64,000 bases of DNA from positions 494,501-558,500 of the forward strand of contig NC_087075.1 of assembly GCF_026151205.1 (NCBI RefSeq), written 5' to 3'. The position numbers were made by a program, and so were the translations under genes. Below the pieces are notes generated by a model, which saw only the letters and a list, made by a program, of their open reading frames with translations, had not been told where the DNA came from and searched no databases. This stretch comes from Bolinopsis microptera (lineage: Eukaryota; Ctenophora; Tentaculata; Lobata; Bolinopsidae). The stretch's first letter is position 1, and each line of letters opens with the position of its first letter. Of the stretch, positions 35,825 to 47,259 are shown in pieces.

Positions 35825-38800
35825 ATGGATTGCAGTGTAAAATTTGTCATATGAATTGTCGCGGTATAAAATATGAGTCTGTTGTCATAGTTGAGAGTAA
35901 GCTGTTTACTTATAAGAATCATAACAGCCTTTTAACATTCGGGCAGATTTCGAAGAATCTGTTGGAATCATTTTCAAACATTTTGCCCCCAAGTATTGAA
36001 TGTTTTTATGTGTGATTATTGATCTATTAAAAATATTCATGGGACGTCCAAATGAAAATACCCTGGACAACAGATCGTATGGGGCTTGCCACCCCCCATT
36101 GACACATTAACAATATATCGACTCGATACTCGTTCTTCCCTGTTAATATTAAACACGTTAAAAATGAACTGGGATCTGGCACTACTAAACCTTAGTCGAT
36201 AAAATATGTACAGTAATTGTATAACTAGGACTTAAGTAAAGTCTGGAAAGAATATCGAAAACAAAATATATACGTGCTAGAAAGCTAATAATAAAACTGA
36301 CCAAAGAATCGTTAATCGTGATATAAAAGTTGTTCCAAAACGATCAAAGGGGAAAGTGAATAAGATCACGGGGACGAGGTAACATGCATAAGGAATTACA
36401 AGGTTGGCCTCACACACAATTTAATTACATGAAGTCAATTCTTACCTGTGAAATTGTGCCAGTGTTTAAGATGCACGCTGGTGACTGTTAATAATAAATT
36501 AGATGTCTATGTAAGTTTTTCTGTTCAAAATTCTGGTTGTATCAGTTTATCGATTTAATTTAATGTAACATCAGATAAATTCATTCACTACGGAGGAGGA
36601 TTTGCATATCCTATATAGTTCACCTACAAATATTCATATGAAGGTTTCCACAGGTACGTTGGTGGACGGTAGGAAAAGTGGACGACCTTTAAAAACTGAA
36701 ATCACGTCGTTTTGTCAAATAATTTAGTGTAGAAAAGGACTGTTCGTAATATAAAATGTCTAACTCAAGAAAAGTCGTAGATAAAATGCTAGAGTTTGTT
36801 GACTTTACAAATCTTCAACTCTACTGAGTAAAATAATCTTTGCAAATTATCTCGACAGTCTATGACTGATTTTAGGGGTAGTTAAATCATCCTCCTATCG
36901 ACTAGCATGTTTCAAGTGGGAACCACAGGGTCTTGTTTTTTTAAACTTGCAATGTAATGGTAATCTGCTCGTACCAGTATCGGAAATAGGTCAGCGACCT
37001 GAGAGGCATCAATCACTCCCATTGGGATACCAATTACCTGTCTGTAGATCACACTCGAAAACTTAAATAAACTATTATCCATTAACGAATTTAAACATAT
37101 CTATCGGTACTACATGTAAAAGACCACTTAGTCTTATTCAAACTCCGGCCATCTTGCCGAACTGGTCGTTGATTTTGATAAAATCAAGGGTTTCTTTCTA
37201 AAACATAATTTAATCAAGATGAAAATTCTCAATAGTTTATCATGGGGAGGTTGGTGTAAAAGTTTCTTAAAATCAAAACGATATACTGATTAGCGATCAG
37301 GTATTATTAGATAATATAAGTTTTGTAAAAAACAGGGGGGGGGAATATGTCACTTTGTCTTTATTGTTGGACAATTCCAATAACCAGAAGCGTCTAAGAA
37401 CTTAAAGTTAAAATTTTCTTGGTATTTTAAAGTAGGTACCAAGCAGTTTAAATACCCCATCAGATCTTAGAAAGAACTTTTGTGGATGATTTAAACCCCA
37501 GCTGCAATTACCTGAAATCCAGGTCGGTTTATGAATTTCGGCAACATATAGGTTGCAGCTTTCGGCCGGATCCTACTACCTCCTGATATGTAACTAAATT
37601 TGTTCATAAGTTTGTAGGAACAATTGTCATTTGGATGATTCTAAACATTTATTTGACAGATGGAGTTGTAGTCTAAGATGGAGTGGTACCCATTTCAGGT
37701 CTCTATAAACATTAAGCTGCTTCTCTGTTTGTGGAAACGTTGAGAGCTATTTGGCTACTTTTTGTACAGAGTGTCAGTTCAGCAAGGTTTCTTGTCGTGC
37801 CAGTCTACAATATGATCTGTCTAAATATGAATTGTGGCAACATGAGTGATTGGCAAACTCATTTCTCCTATATTTATGGGTAGCAGTGCTTTACTTCTAT
37901 ACATGGCACCAATCTCCTTCATGACTTCCTAATAATATAATCTACATGGCTTTTGTAAGTTAATTTACTATCTGAATGAGGCCACGATATTTTGTTCTCT
38001 TGCATCCTTGATTGTGAAAGTTACCTCATTACATTCAATGGTTTAATTCCATCATGTTGATCAACAGAATCAAAACACATAGGAATTCAGTCTTCTTTTC
38101 ATTGAGTGATAAATTTATTTAACACTGAGCCATTTAAAGATTGTTCATAGTTCTATTTTCATGTTTATAAATGTGATTCTGCAGGTTTGATCAAGGAATA
38201 GTGCACCATAATCTGCAAATACGAAAGGGTAGATAGGTTATCAGGATAAATGATGTCATTTATGAAGTACAAAATATATAGCCCAATGATGCTTCCTTGT
38301 GGTTACACACTCAGAACTTCTAAAACTGACTTATTTAGCCATTGATCTAGGGCATTGATATCTACAAGATAAGAAGTTCTTAAACCAGGTTAAAGCATTG
38401 CCACCAATTCCATAATATGCAGTTTTGAAGCAATATTTCATGATCACTGTGGCAAAGGCCTCTTAAGATCAAGAAAGAGGATTCCTGGTTTATAAGGACT
38501 TAGATTTACTATTTATATTTCGTCATCAGATCGTACATTCACTAAGTGTGGAGGTGATTTTTCAGAAAGCCAATGATGTCCGGATTGAAAAAGTTTGTTC
38601 TTTCCATGCTAATCAGTGTGTTGCTTGGCCGACAAAGTATTCTATAAGTTTTCCTACAAGTGGAAGGGATGGCTTATTGGCCTGTTAATTATTAGGATCA
38701 TCTTTCATCCTGCCTTATGGATGGGAGTTACTCTTGACTTTTTTACAAAGGGGTTGGTACCAACACCTTGGTATTAAGGCTCAAATTGACAATATGGGTC

Positions 38801-40335
38801 AGTGGCTCAACTATGTGTGTTTACAGCTTGCTTAGTAAAAATAGAGGCACTAGTCATATGAGGCCTTGTCATTCTGTGAGCGTTCGAATTACATTAGATA
38901 TCGTTTCATTTATTTCTTGGAATCTATCAAATGAGATGTTAGAAGTTCCTAGGAGGGTAAAAATCAGGTAAAATTAACTCTTTCATATTGGGTGGCCTGA
39001 TTTTGTAAATCTTGATCCAACATTTGCCAAAATGAAGTTAAATAGCTCAGGATCATTCTATTGATAGTTGACAATTAGTTGTACCAGGGGTCATTATTGA
39101 TGCCGTTTGATAGTTTTCCATACCCTTTTAAGATCATTCTTGGGCACTTTTACCTGGAAGATCATCCGAGTACATTAGCCTTTTTGCAGGTTTTAGCTAA
39201 ATTTATTTTCTAAATTTCTCTGATCTTGTTAGCAAATCCAGGCCTCATTTACACGTTATACATTTGCTACATAGACCCACATTTATTGCAATTTCCATTG
39301 TTCTCTCTTATCCTTCTTTTTACGAATTCTTTAAGAAGAAAATGTGTATGAGTAATGCTATTTAAAAAGTTCAGTAGAGGTTATGTATGTACTTGTAATG
39401 CCTTTCTATGGTCTTGCAGGGAAGCAGGTTGCTTTTGCCTGTTCATTATGATTGACAAAGGCCTGGCAGTGATGCTTAAACATGGTACTTTCCAATAGTG
39501 GACTGTAAATCAGAACCAGGTGTCTAGATAGTCTAAGAATTGTTTAACATTACGTTACCAATGATTTCTGAATTTCTACACCTTTTCAATTTAGGAGCGT
39601 TATAGGACTTTACAAAGCTATCTCACCACATAATAGCTTGATGATCCAATACGTTCATCAAGAACAGGGTAGATTGAACAAAATCTGCATAACAGTTAGA
39701 GAATAAATTACATTCAATAGTAGTCTGGGTAAAAATTGTCTCCACGTTTAGCAACTCTAGTTATCCCTTGAATGGTTTGAACTAGATTGTAAACATCTCA
39801 GGTTCTATCTAATTTTTTGTATGGGTGGATTGAGGATATTATTCTGGTCAATGTTTATTCCAATCCAGATAAACCTTTTTCCCGTTCAATTTTTTTCATG
39901 CAAAAATGAATAATGATTAACTCATAAAAGTGATCAACATGCAATAATTTCCAGAGGAGATAGAAGCAGCAAACATTGATCTGCTATTCTTAGCTTCACC
40001 ATAATGCTTCAATGTTATCAGCTTATCTCCCATAACCTAATTTCTGTGTAAGCTAGTTGTTTTGTTTATCATTTAAGCACACCACCCCTAGAACTGTTTG
40101 GCCTGTCGCCTCGCATGATGTAGAAGAGAGGAAAGAATAGTTATGTTGTCTGTGTCAATATGTATCATTAAAGATTCATTCTCATTAGAAGTATGTCTAG
40201 CGTATGATCTCGAATGGAGTTGATTAAGTCATTACTTTTAGCTTAATTTAGGAGACCCCTTGAATGTTACAGTGACCATGCAAAGGTTATGAAATTTGTC
40301 AGCTGAGTTGTGAATATTTGTCAATTTCACAAATC
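35825..40335 (-). pseudogene. LINE ORF2 (EN-RT), copy C, interrupted and frameshifted
   Basis: Aligned to copy D ORF2 in reverse. It begins near 40335 (start codon spoiled to ATTGACAAATATT), with the endonuclease to about 39560, the Cys insert near 39240-39300, the RT about 38700-37900, then AGGAGGTAGTAGGATC at 37570. After a 1.5 kb interruption the last 60 codons continue at 36020-35825 (IQYLGAKC, NSYDKFYTA). Non-functional as written. Confidence 0.75.
36030..37545 (-). mobile_element. Penelope-like retroelement remnant inserted in LINE C
   Basis: The minus strand contains YRQVIGIPMG (about 37045) followed by VADLF, then a degraded DDL stretch, then VVHFSYRPPTY, SYEYL and YIGYAN. The order RQxxGIPMGTNCAPxxADLFL ... 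YLDDLL ... VNFPFLDGDVP ... SYGVYISQLIRYA is a hallmark of a Penelope-like RT family widespread in aquatic animals. Only the spacing and key residues survive; stops are frequent. No GIY-YIG endonuclease part is visible. The junctions are exact relative to ORF2 of copy D: LINE sequence breaks after CCTATATGT (minus strand) and resumes at CAATAGATC-like sequence. Ends lack obvious inverted repeats. Confidence 0.6.
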
Positions 40336-40464
40336 GTGTTAGTCGTTGTGTTGATTAAACTAAATTCAGTGAAACATTATCCGCCTGTAAATATTCTTCA
40401 ATAAGAAAAGTTTTAAACTTGAAATCAAATTAAATATTCAGGTGGAAATGTCATGTCGATTCAA

Positions 40465-42070
40465 ATGGTGAGGCATGGTACTTGATGTTGCTTAGCTTGT
40501 TTAAATATGACCATCCGCTGTTTAGTTGCACACTTGGTCTTCCCCCAATCTATAAATACAAGATGATTCCTAAAATCCAGATCTTTCACTAAACAAAAAT
40601 TCGATTGTTCTCTTGTGGGTATAAAGCTAACAACCGAGTATTTCGGGAAGGAATCTTAGATTTAAAAAGATATTGATGTCATTTATCACTTTTATTTCTA
40701 GCATACTTTCTCTCTGCGTGAAAAATGTTTATGTCTGAATTTTTGCAGCTGGAGCCCGAGTGAGGACTGGTCAGATTATCAATAGAGCGATTGGTGTTAT
40801 CAAGGGCCTTTGCTTTTCCATGTGACACTATCGGGTGACAATAAATCTATTTCCTCATGTGTCGAGGACTCTCTGGATTAAGTACAATATTAGTTCCACA
40901 ATGAGTCGATGGTCTTCACATTATTTGCATCATGACCTCTTTCTTTCATCTGAGTGGAAGCGTTCATTGATACCGTTTTGCAAATGCCACCCCGGATAGT
41001 GAAATACATGTGCTTCTTTGATTGAGCAGAGGCATTGTTTTGTGCATCTAACTTGGAGAACATGCTGTGAGATAACATACACAGCAGGGGATTTGCTTTT
41101 GACCTGAAGCAGGGGGTATGGTGCTTTATGAGTGATTGTTGGTGATGATTTCCCTTTGATTGAGGTTCAGTTTCTTCTTACAGAATAACGAAAGGCTACT
41201 TGAGGTTTCGGGTGGAGGCAGACAAGGTTGCAGCCATCATTCTGCGCAGAGTAATGCTAAGTCTCATGTCATCAGTATGGTCCTGAATAGGCTGGTCAAA
41301 GCTTGTCCTGAGATTTTCTGGTTTCATAATCATTATGTCGCCATGGGAGAGAGTAAGATGGCAATGTGGGGCTTTTGCTTTTGATATCAATGAGACTCTT
41401 GTTGCTCCTACAACGATTTGTGGAAAAATCATGGCGCCTGGTGAGATGGACTCTCATCATCTGGATGGAATGGTATTCCTTGCTGCCATTTTAATCGTAG
41501 TGATCATGGCGCTGTTAAATTTCAGAACTGGGAGCTGGGAGCGTTAAACGTTCTAAAATAAGACTTTAATAAGGGTTTGTCAATTTACGGCTTTGTTGTT
41601 ATGGAAGCTCCTTGTAGGCAATAAGGGAAATTCCCCAAGTATTGCGAAGTCCGATTGTTAAACGTTGTGTGATTGGGTTTCCATATCCAACTTGAGTGTC
41701 TCAATACAAAACCGGATACACCTCGGACTCAAATCATGATATGGATTATGGACTTACCACAACGTTAACAATGTTGAAGATTGTTGTTAACATCTGTAGA
41801 ATTCACAAGAGATGGTTGCTATTAAGTTCAGTCACACTGCTAACTTCACAGTTTTGAGTTTTGCTTATGTTCAGAGTTAAGACACTGTCCCCGCAGAGAA
41901 TGGAACCGCATTTTGTCATGGCTGAGCCTTGGGTACGTTTGTTAGAACGAGCAATTTGTCTCTCAAATTGGTCGTTTTTCTAGATCTTAGTGATACACTG
42001 GTAGAACATTTTGCTTTTGCACTGTTAGGTCTGTCACGAAGGCTGTAATTTCTGATATGGATACCGACAT
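40465..42070 (-). pseudogene. LINE ORF1, copy C, with visible N-terminus, frameshifted
   Basis: The ATG at 42070-42068 opens MSVSISEITAFVTDLTVQKQ. A charged stretch RKNDQFERQIARSNKRTQG follows after a shift, matching the coiled-coil segment of copy B. The AlkB part is best preserved at 41432-41196: VGATRV, LSHGDIMIM, DMRLSITLR (the last being the Rx5R end of AlkB proteins). The SGNH part lies at about 41100-40465. Stops and indels break the frame. The roughly 100-150 residues before the AlkB fold have no counterpart I recognise. Confidence 0.65.
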
Positions 42071-42110
42071 AGTTCAAATAAAACACAATATGCAAGAATT
42101 CAGGATAGAG

Positions 42111-44415
42111 TCTAAAACCGATGCTACGGTTTTTAGTTATTTTGTGGTGATTTCAGTACCTTTGCAGCAATTCAGAAGTTGGGATGAGTGGTGTCTGATA
42201 TTCTTTATGTGATAGATGGCGTGATAGGTGATAGATGGGAGTTAACAGCTTTAATACGATGTCTGTAGTCTTTAGATGTCTTTATAAATAAATTATCATG
42301 CAACAACCATTTTGACATCGGACATACAAACTGTAATGGTTGCTACATTTGATTGAGGTGTTTATTTCCCACTAGGTGTCCTATTATATGTAATAGATTT
42401 GTAGTGTTGTAATTAGTTTAAAACTGTAATTGATTGATTTGAAAGATTTCATAAAAAAAAGTGAGGAATTTGATATTCAAGCTGTTTTAGTTGAGATTAA
42501 ATTTATAAGCTGGATAATATTGTTTTCTTTCCAGGCCTTAAATGAGTATTTTTTAATGTCGAGCATGTATTTAAATATTAGAATTGTTTAATTATTTATA
42601 ATCTTATGAGGAAATTCCAATAATACATCCTTTGTCATCTCTGATGGTAATATAATATTTTCCGTGCAATTTCATGATCTTTTGTGCTCATAAATGTCCC
42701 ATACTAGGTAGTGGATTATGATACAACTGCTGTTTCTTCTAAACAATAATCCAATTATTTATCAGTGTTTATGGGATTGTCTGGTAATATTAACAAGCAA
42801 GAATGTCAGAAGGACGGACTTGCCAGTCTGAAGATCTGGATTCTGCCAGGCTCAAAAAACCTCTCGTGGAAACGTACCTAAGCTCGCTGAGTCTCTCCAA
42901 AATGTGTAATAACATTATTAATTATTCTTCATTCTTTAAACATATAGATCTATGAATTTATTATTTAGTTTAGTTGTCTCTATTCACCTAAAACTGTCAA
43001 TTATTAACGAAAGAAAAAAGAAGGCTCACAACGAAGCTAAGTGAAATAGGTAAGTACTAAGTACTGCAAATACGTCGTTATTAAATTTTATTTTCGATGG
43101 CACTTCTCAATAATGGTAATAATCGCGTCAAAGATTGTACCTTCAAAATATGCTATGAGACTAAACACTGAACAGTCTGCAGTTTTATTCTATTTCTCAT
43201 ATATTTTAACACTATGTGACAAATAATGCATTGAAAATAAACCAGAGTTAGATGCGATGAATCACTCTTTCTTTTCCACGCTGTAGCGCTAAAGAGGTCT
43301 ACATTAACTTGAATAAGGAAGGCGCATCAGAATTTGTGTCCCAGATAAGACGCGCACGTACGAATTTTAGCTAGTTTTAGCCAAATTTAACTGCATCATG
43401 CATAGCTCACGCGCTGTTACCATAGCAACCGCCCTTAGTTGTCACTCACTTTACACTTACATGAGTTTAAGAAGGTTCCGGTTAATTTCCTCCTATTACT
43501 CAAGTAATCTTTAAATCACATGTCCCCCACCGTGTAATAAATTATAAGCTCAAAGTGCTGAGAAATTAGAAATGTTTTCATTGGCTTATACCTTACCTTT
43601 AAATCTTACAACAATGAACAATCTCCATTCATCAATCATCGCGTCAACAGGTTTTCGTTAGATTAAGTGTTAGCCCGTCGAAAAATCGTGATTGGTCGTA
43701 ATCGACTCGTGATATAATGCAATGTGGCTCGTATGACAATTGACATGGAACATTCTGAGAAATTGAATGAGCGCCATCAAATTCTCACGTCGAATCTGAC
43801 CACATCTTGCCATATTGAGCCGGAGAACGAAAGGCAATTTTAATAATACAACTTATTTCAACTGCAGTTATTGACAAGCAGAACAAAATTTCCTCGCGGA
43901 CTACTCGCTCACAGTTTTTTTTGTATAGCTACTCTACGGCCGTCATTGCTTCTTTTAAACTTTCAGTTCATAGTTGTTTTAATGCATTTAAGATTCCGCT
44001 TTTAATGATTTTCACATTAAAGTTGACATAATTCAATCTCATTTGATACCAATTGATATGTATCAAATCTGTCGTAAGTCTTCCATGATTTTAAAGCAGC
44101 AATTTTTCTGTTCCCCTGCGAGCTAAAAGTAAACAAATTTTATCAGTTGATGGTAATTTCTAAACAGTCTAAGCTGTTCAATAAGCTACACAATCGCCTA
44201 GTTACATCCCATGTTCCAAAACACGAGCTAGGTTTGTACTTCCAATGAACATTTAAAATCTTAGTGTTCAGATACTTCAGGTGAATCTGTGATCCGATAT
44301 AGATAACATTAACAACCCAAGTTAATAAAATTTGGACAGGTTGAACATCTCAATAATAAGTGCTTACCCATCGGATAATTGAATAATTAAGTAACTTACT
44401 CAGTACTCACTGTTA
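42111..44415. other. No supportable gene
   Basis: About 2.3 kb. A 29-base segment at 42388-42416 (ATAGATTTGTAGTGTTG and on) recurs at 49128-49155. An acceptor-like TTTCTTTCCAG at 42526-42536 is followed by a frame of only 18 codons. Nothing else is convincing on either strand. Confidence 0.4.
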
Positions 44416-44420
44416 CTATG

Positions 44421-44580
44421 TTCACATATTACGTAATCATCTGAGGGGGGGGGGGGGGGGGGTGGGGTTTCCGAATGATTACGCTAGTGTAATTTTGACA
44501 CAATAGCCATGTGTAAAACTTATTACGGAGGTGGGGGGGGGGGTAAAAATGTTCCAAAAAATGATTACGTAATATGTGAA
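44421..44580. repeat. MITE family M, copy 1 (palindromic ends, poly-G)
   Basis: Ends TTCACATATTACGTAATCA and TGATTACGTAATATGTGAA are perfect inverted repeats of 19 bases. The interior has G runs and a central TTACGCTAGTGTAA-like motif. Related copies are at 46148, 46259, 47655 and 50479. No coding capacity. Confidence 0.85.
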
Positions 44581-44653
44581 GCCCAATATTGTTATTAAGA
44601 AGAGAATGATGGGATGGGAACCTCAGGATAAGAATACAAGGTGTTTCTGCTTA

Positions 44654-45460
44654 CCTTATCGGACCTTATTTGGACGGACATTACTTGAACGCTGGAGGCC
44701 CTAGCGTTCATCTTAATGTCCGTTCAAATAAAGTCCGTTCAATTAATGTCCGTCCAAGTTAAAGTCCGTTGAATTTTTTTCAAAACTTTTTTCATTTCGA
44801 ACTTTTTGTCCAGAATATAATGACAATTTTTTAATTTCAGTCAATTTCAATAGCTATCATTAGACTAAACTATATTGTTGAATTAATAAAAACAAGGTAT
44901 TATAAAATTTTAACAATCTGAATTGTAAATATCACATTATTGCATGATCACTATCTTGAAGTTGATCTTCGGCTTCTTCTACCTCCACATTTTCTCTTAC
45001 AACTGGTTGTCTGTCCAACTCGTAGTCGTACCGGGCAATGCTCGATCCCAACTGCTCTACTAGAGAGATACTTGAATGCCTAAAGTACAGCTTAAGCTGT
45101 ATCTCTAGCCCCCCACTTGGTATAGGCGACCTTCGGTGGCTTATGTCAGCTACGATGCCTTCTACCATACCACCCATCTCGATAAAATAGAAGACAAACT
45201 GGGATATCTCCCTAGGTATGTGACCAACGGTATCTAATCTAGTCCTATAGGTACCTTCGTACCTTATCTGCACAGCGCAGATAAGCTTACTGTATAAAAA
45301 ATGGATTTAAAAATCATTTGCTAAAATTAAAAAAACTCCAAAAAAAGATGAATAAAATTCGGATTTTTGATGGTTTTGATTGCCTTCTAGCGTTCATATT
45401 AATGTCCGTTCATAATTATGTCCGTTCAAGTAACGTCCGTCCAAATAAGGTCCGATAAGG
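44654..45460. mobile_element. TIR transposon-like element with TA flanks and subterminal repeats
   Basis: The 38 bp terminal inverted repeats begin CCTTATCGGACCTTATTTGG; left 44654-44691, right 45423-45460, one mismatch. The bases next to both ends are TA, consistent with a TA target duplication (Tc1/mariner-type or another TA-targeting superfamily). Just inside the ends, TGTCCGTTCAA-like units recur at least three times on the left and twice on the right. It carries a HIRAN-like exon on the minus strand instead of a transposase. Confidence 0.75.
44932..45267 (-). CDS. HIRAN-like exon carried inside the TIR element
   Basis: The minus frame starts after an acceptor (CTGCGCTGTGCAG, minus strand, ending 45268) and runs to TGA at 44934-44932. 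It reads VGHIPREISQFVF, GGMVEGIVADIS, SPIPSGGLEIQLKLYF and an acidic tail VEVEEAEDQLQD. VGHxPRxxS is the end motif of HIRAN domains, which are found in helicases and in animal proteins near mobile DNA. The following SPxPxGGLEIPxxLxF block is a pattern I recall from HIRAN-containing proteins of cnidarians and fishes. The first half of the domain must lie in an upstream exon not found here. Assignment is from pattern memory only. Confidence 0.45.
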   Translation of the reverse strand: MRYEGTYRTRLDTVGHIPREISQFVFYFIEMGGMVEGIVADISHRRSPIPSGGLEIQLKLYFRHSSISLVEQLGSSIARYDYELDRQPVVRENVEVEEAEDQLQDSDHAIM

Positions 45461-45928
45461 TAATTGATGGTTCCTGGTCATTGTTAGTTTTATCATCCCA
45501 CCCTTTAATTTAGATACAGGACGCTCGCCGCTCGCGGTATTAACCGGATACCCCTGGCCCTCCCACTAAATCGCTCGCCCAAATTCTAAGAAAGTTCTTG
45601 TGAAAAGGCCCTGAAGGTATACAAGTAATCTTGTTCGGTGTATTTTTGGACGCTGATTCCGAATCACCCCCCATGACGTCGGATAAAAATGCTTCCCTGG
45701 AAAGTTATGGGAAAAAAACTGTTTTGGTCACGTGACATGCTAGTAAAACACGAATTTGATTGTTTAGGGCTCGGGTTATAGGGTTAGGGTTTATATAAAC
45801 CGTTTTGTTCCGCTGCAAAACCATAAAAACCATAGTCACGTGATAATTTTTGGGCGAGCGAATTAGTAAAAGCCACCGAATACAGCACAACTCGATCATG
45901 TGAAATACCGAGGACGTTATTGTTTCAG

Positions 45929-46582
45929 TTAAGTTTCGGGACGAGCAGAGGAAGAAGGATGAGCTCGAAAAGAGGAAAGGGCGAGCAATAGCTGAAAGAA
46001 GAGAACAAGAGTTGCTCAAAATCACCCAGAGAAACGAGGTGGGTTATAACCGTTTGGCTGTAGGCCTGGGAATATTTTGCCAGGGTTGACTGAAAAGCCG
46101 TTAATTTGAGCACTGTTTTGTCGTTTTGACTATTGTATACCTTTTCAGGGTCGTTCACATAATGTTACGTAATCATTGAGGAGGGAAGGGTTACTTCTCT
46201 GGATACTTTCATTAAACTGGTGTAATCTTTTAGAAAGCCCTCTCCCTCTCAGTGATAAGGGGTCGTTCACATACCCCCTACCCCCCCCCCCCCTCGGTAA
46301 CCAGGTTTACACATAGCATTGTGTAAAAATTACACTAGCGTAATCATTTGGAAACCCCCCTTCCCCCTCGGCTGATTACGTAATATGTGAACCCCTAACG
46401 TAGTACCAGTATGTTACTATAAAATTCCCTGTTATATTTACTAATGAATGTTTCAGATTTACGCCCTCAACGAAACAATGAAACGACTCGAAGGCGCTAA
46501 CTTCAAAGAATACGCTGCCAAAAGGAGTTCATGTTGCCATGGAAACGATAACAAAGTTGGAAATCGTTTGGGGGCTGTATGA
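45929..46582 (+). CDS. Unidentified coiled-coil host gene, last two exons
   Basis: Exon 45929-46038 (acceptor ATTGTTTCAG, donor GTGGGT) and exon 46457-46582 (acceptor AATGTTTCAG) join in phase 0 and end at TGA 46580-46582. The first exon encodes a highly charged helix, KFRDEQRKKDELEKRKG then AERREQELLKITQRNE, and the second reads IYALNETMKRLEGANFKEY. This is a long single-helix or coiled-coil C-terminus of the sort seen in many ciliary and cytoskeletal proteins; no specific family can be named. Upstream exons would lie left of the TIR element at 44654 and were not found. It converges on the minus-strand gene ending at 48734. Confidence 0.65.
46148..46258. repeat. MITE family M, copy 2 (truncated right end)
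   Basis: Starts GGGTCGTTCACATAATGTTACGTAATCA. The right end stops at CTCAGTGAT without its terminal TTACGTAAC..GTGAACGACCC, and copy 3 begins directly after it, as if copy 3 had landed in copy 2. Confidence 0.75.
46259..46396. repeat. MITE family M, copy 3
   Basis: Left end GGGGTCGTTCACATA, right end TGATTACGTAATATGTGAACCCC, with a C run at 46273-46292 and the inner TTACACTAGCGTAATCA motif shared with copy 1. Lies in the intron between the two coiled-coil exons. Confidence 0.8.
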
Positions 46583-47255
46583 TGTAGATATTTAATTAGA
46601 AATGTAATTAACCAATTAAATAATCATTAATCAAGAGTATTTAAGTTCAAAGGTTTTAGTGATTTTATTATTTGTTATTTTAGACAGCCTCGTCAGCATC
46701 TCTTTTATATTCGATAAGTATGCCAATGTAAATTTCTTTTTAGCTGAATTGTACAAACGGAGGACTTGCAAAAATTTTCAGAGATTTTAGAATTGTTGCA
46801 AACGTGATCACATGTCCATTGTCCAGCTCCAAGCACAGCATATTGATTAATGCGATGATATTATACATGATATAATTACGATTGTGATCGATACTTGTGG
46901 GCGAGTAGTCTACCTTTTGTTTTGAATGGGTTCCAAAAGTATTATGATTGTACAACTAACTGTATAATAATTGTAAATATTTCGACTTTTACGATATTTA
47001 AAGAGATTGGATGTTTATTTTTTAGCGATTCTAGTTGACGGATGATACGAGTATAAATTCCAAGTTCACAATTTCTATAAATGATGAAAGCATTACTGGG
47101 GTACGCACCATCGGTTTTGTTTTTTTTGGATTGAAATAAATCTCGTCAGTTTTGTCATGAATGATGGAGGTAACGAAAATTTTCCAAATACATAATCACT
47201 AGAATATTATATTATAATCATTCGCGACGAATAACCCCCCAAAACTAGGGGGGAG
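46583..47255. other. No gene; 3' flank of the coiled-coil gene
   Basis: AT-rich presumed 3' UTR and intergenic DNA. AATTAAATAATCATTAA at about 46612 could serve polyadenylation. No repeats shared with the rest of the window were noticed. Confidence 0.4.
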
Positions 47256-47259
47256 CCAA

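Larger units (their letters stand above)
34856..42110 (-). mobile_element. AlkB-SGNH LINE, copy C (probably full length, interrupted)
   Basis: The reverse complement gives, in order, an ORF1 start at 42070, ORF1 to about 40465, ORF2 from about 40335, an interruption at 37545-36030, the rest of ORF2 to about 35825, and the 3' UTR to about 34856 (GGCACATACAGAATG, CATCCCGTGCAC and the hairpin region). It is the only copy here whose ORF1 start codon is visible. It is somewhat more diverged than A, B and D and full of indels. The 5' boundary is not fixed; family-like sequence may extend to about 42440. Confidence 0.8.
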
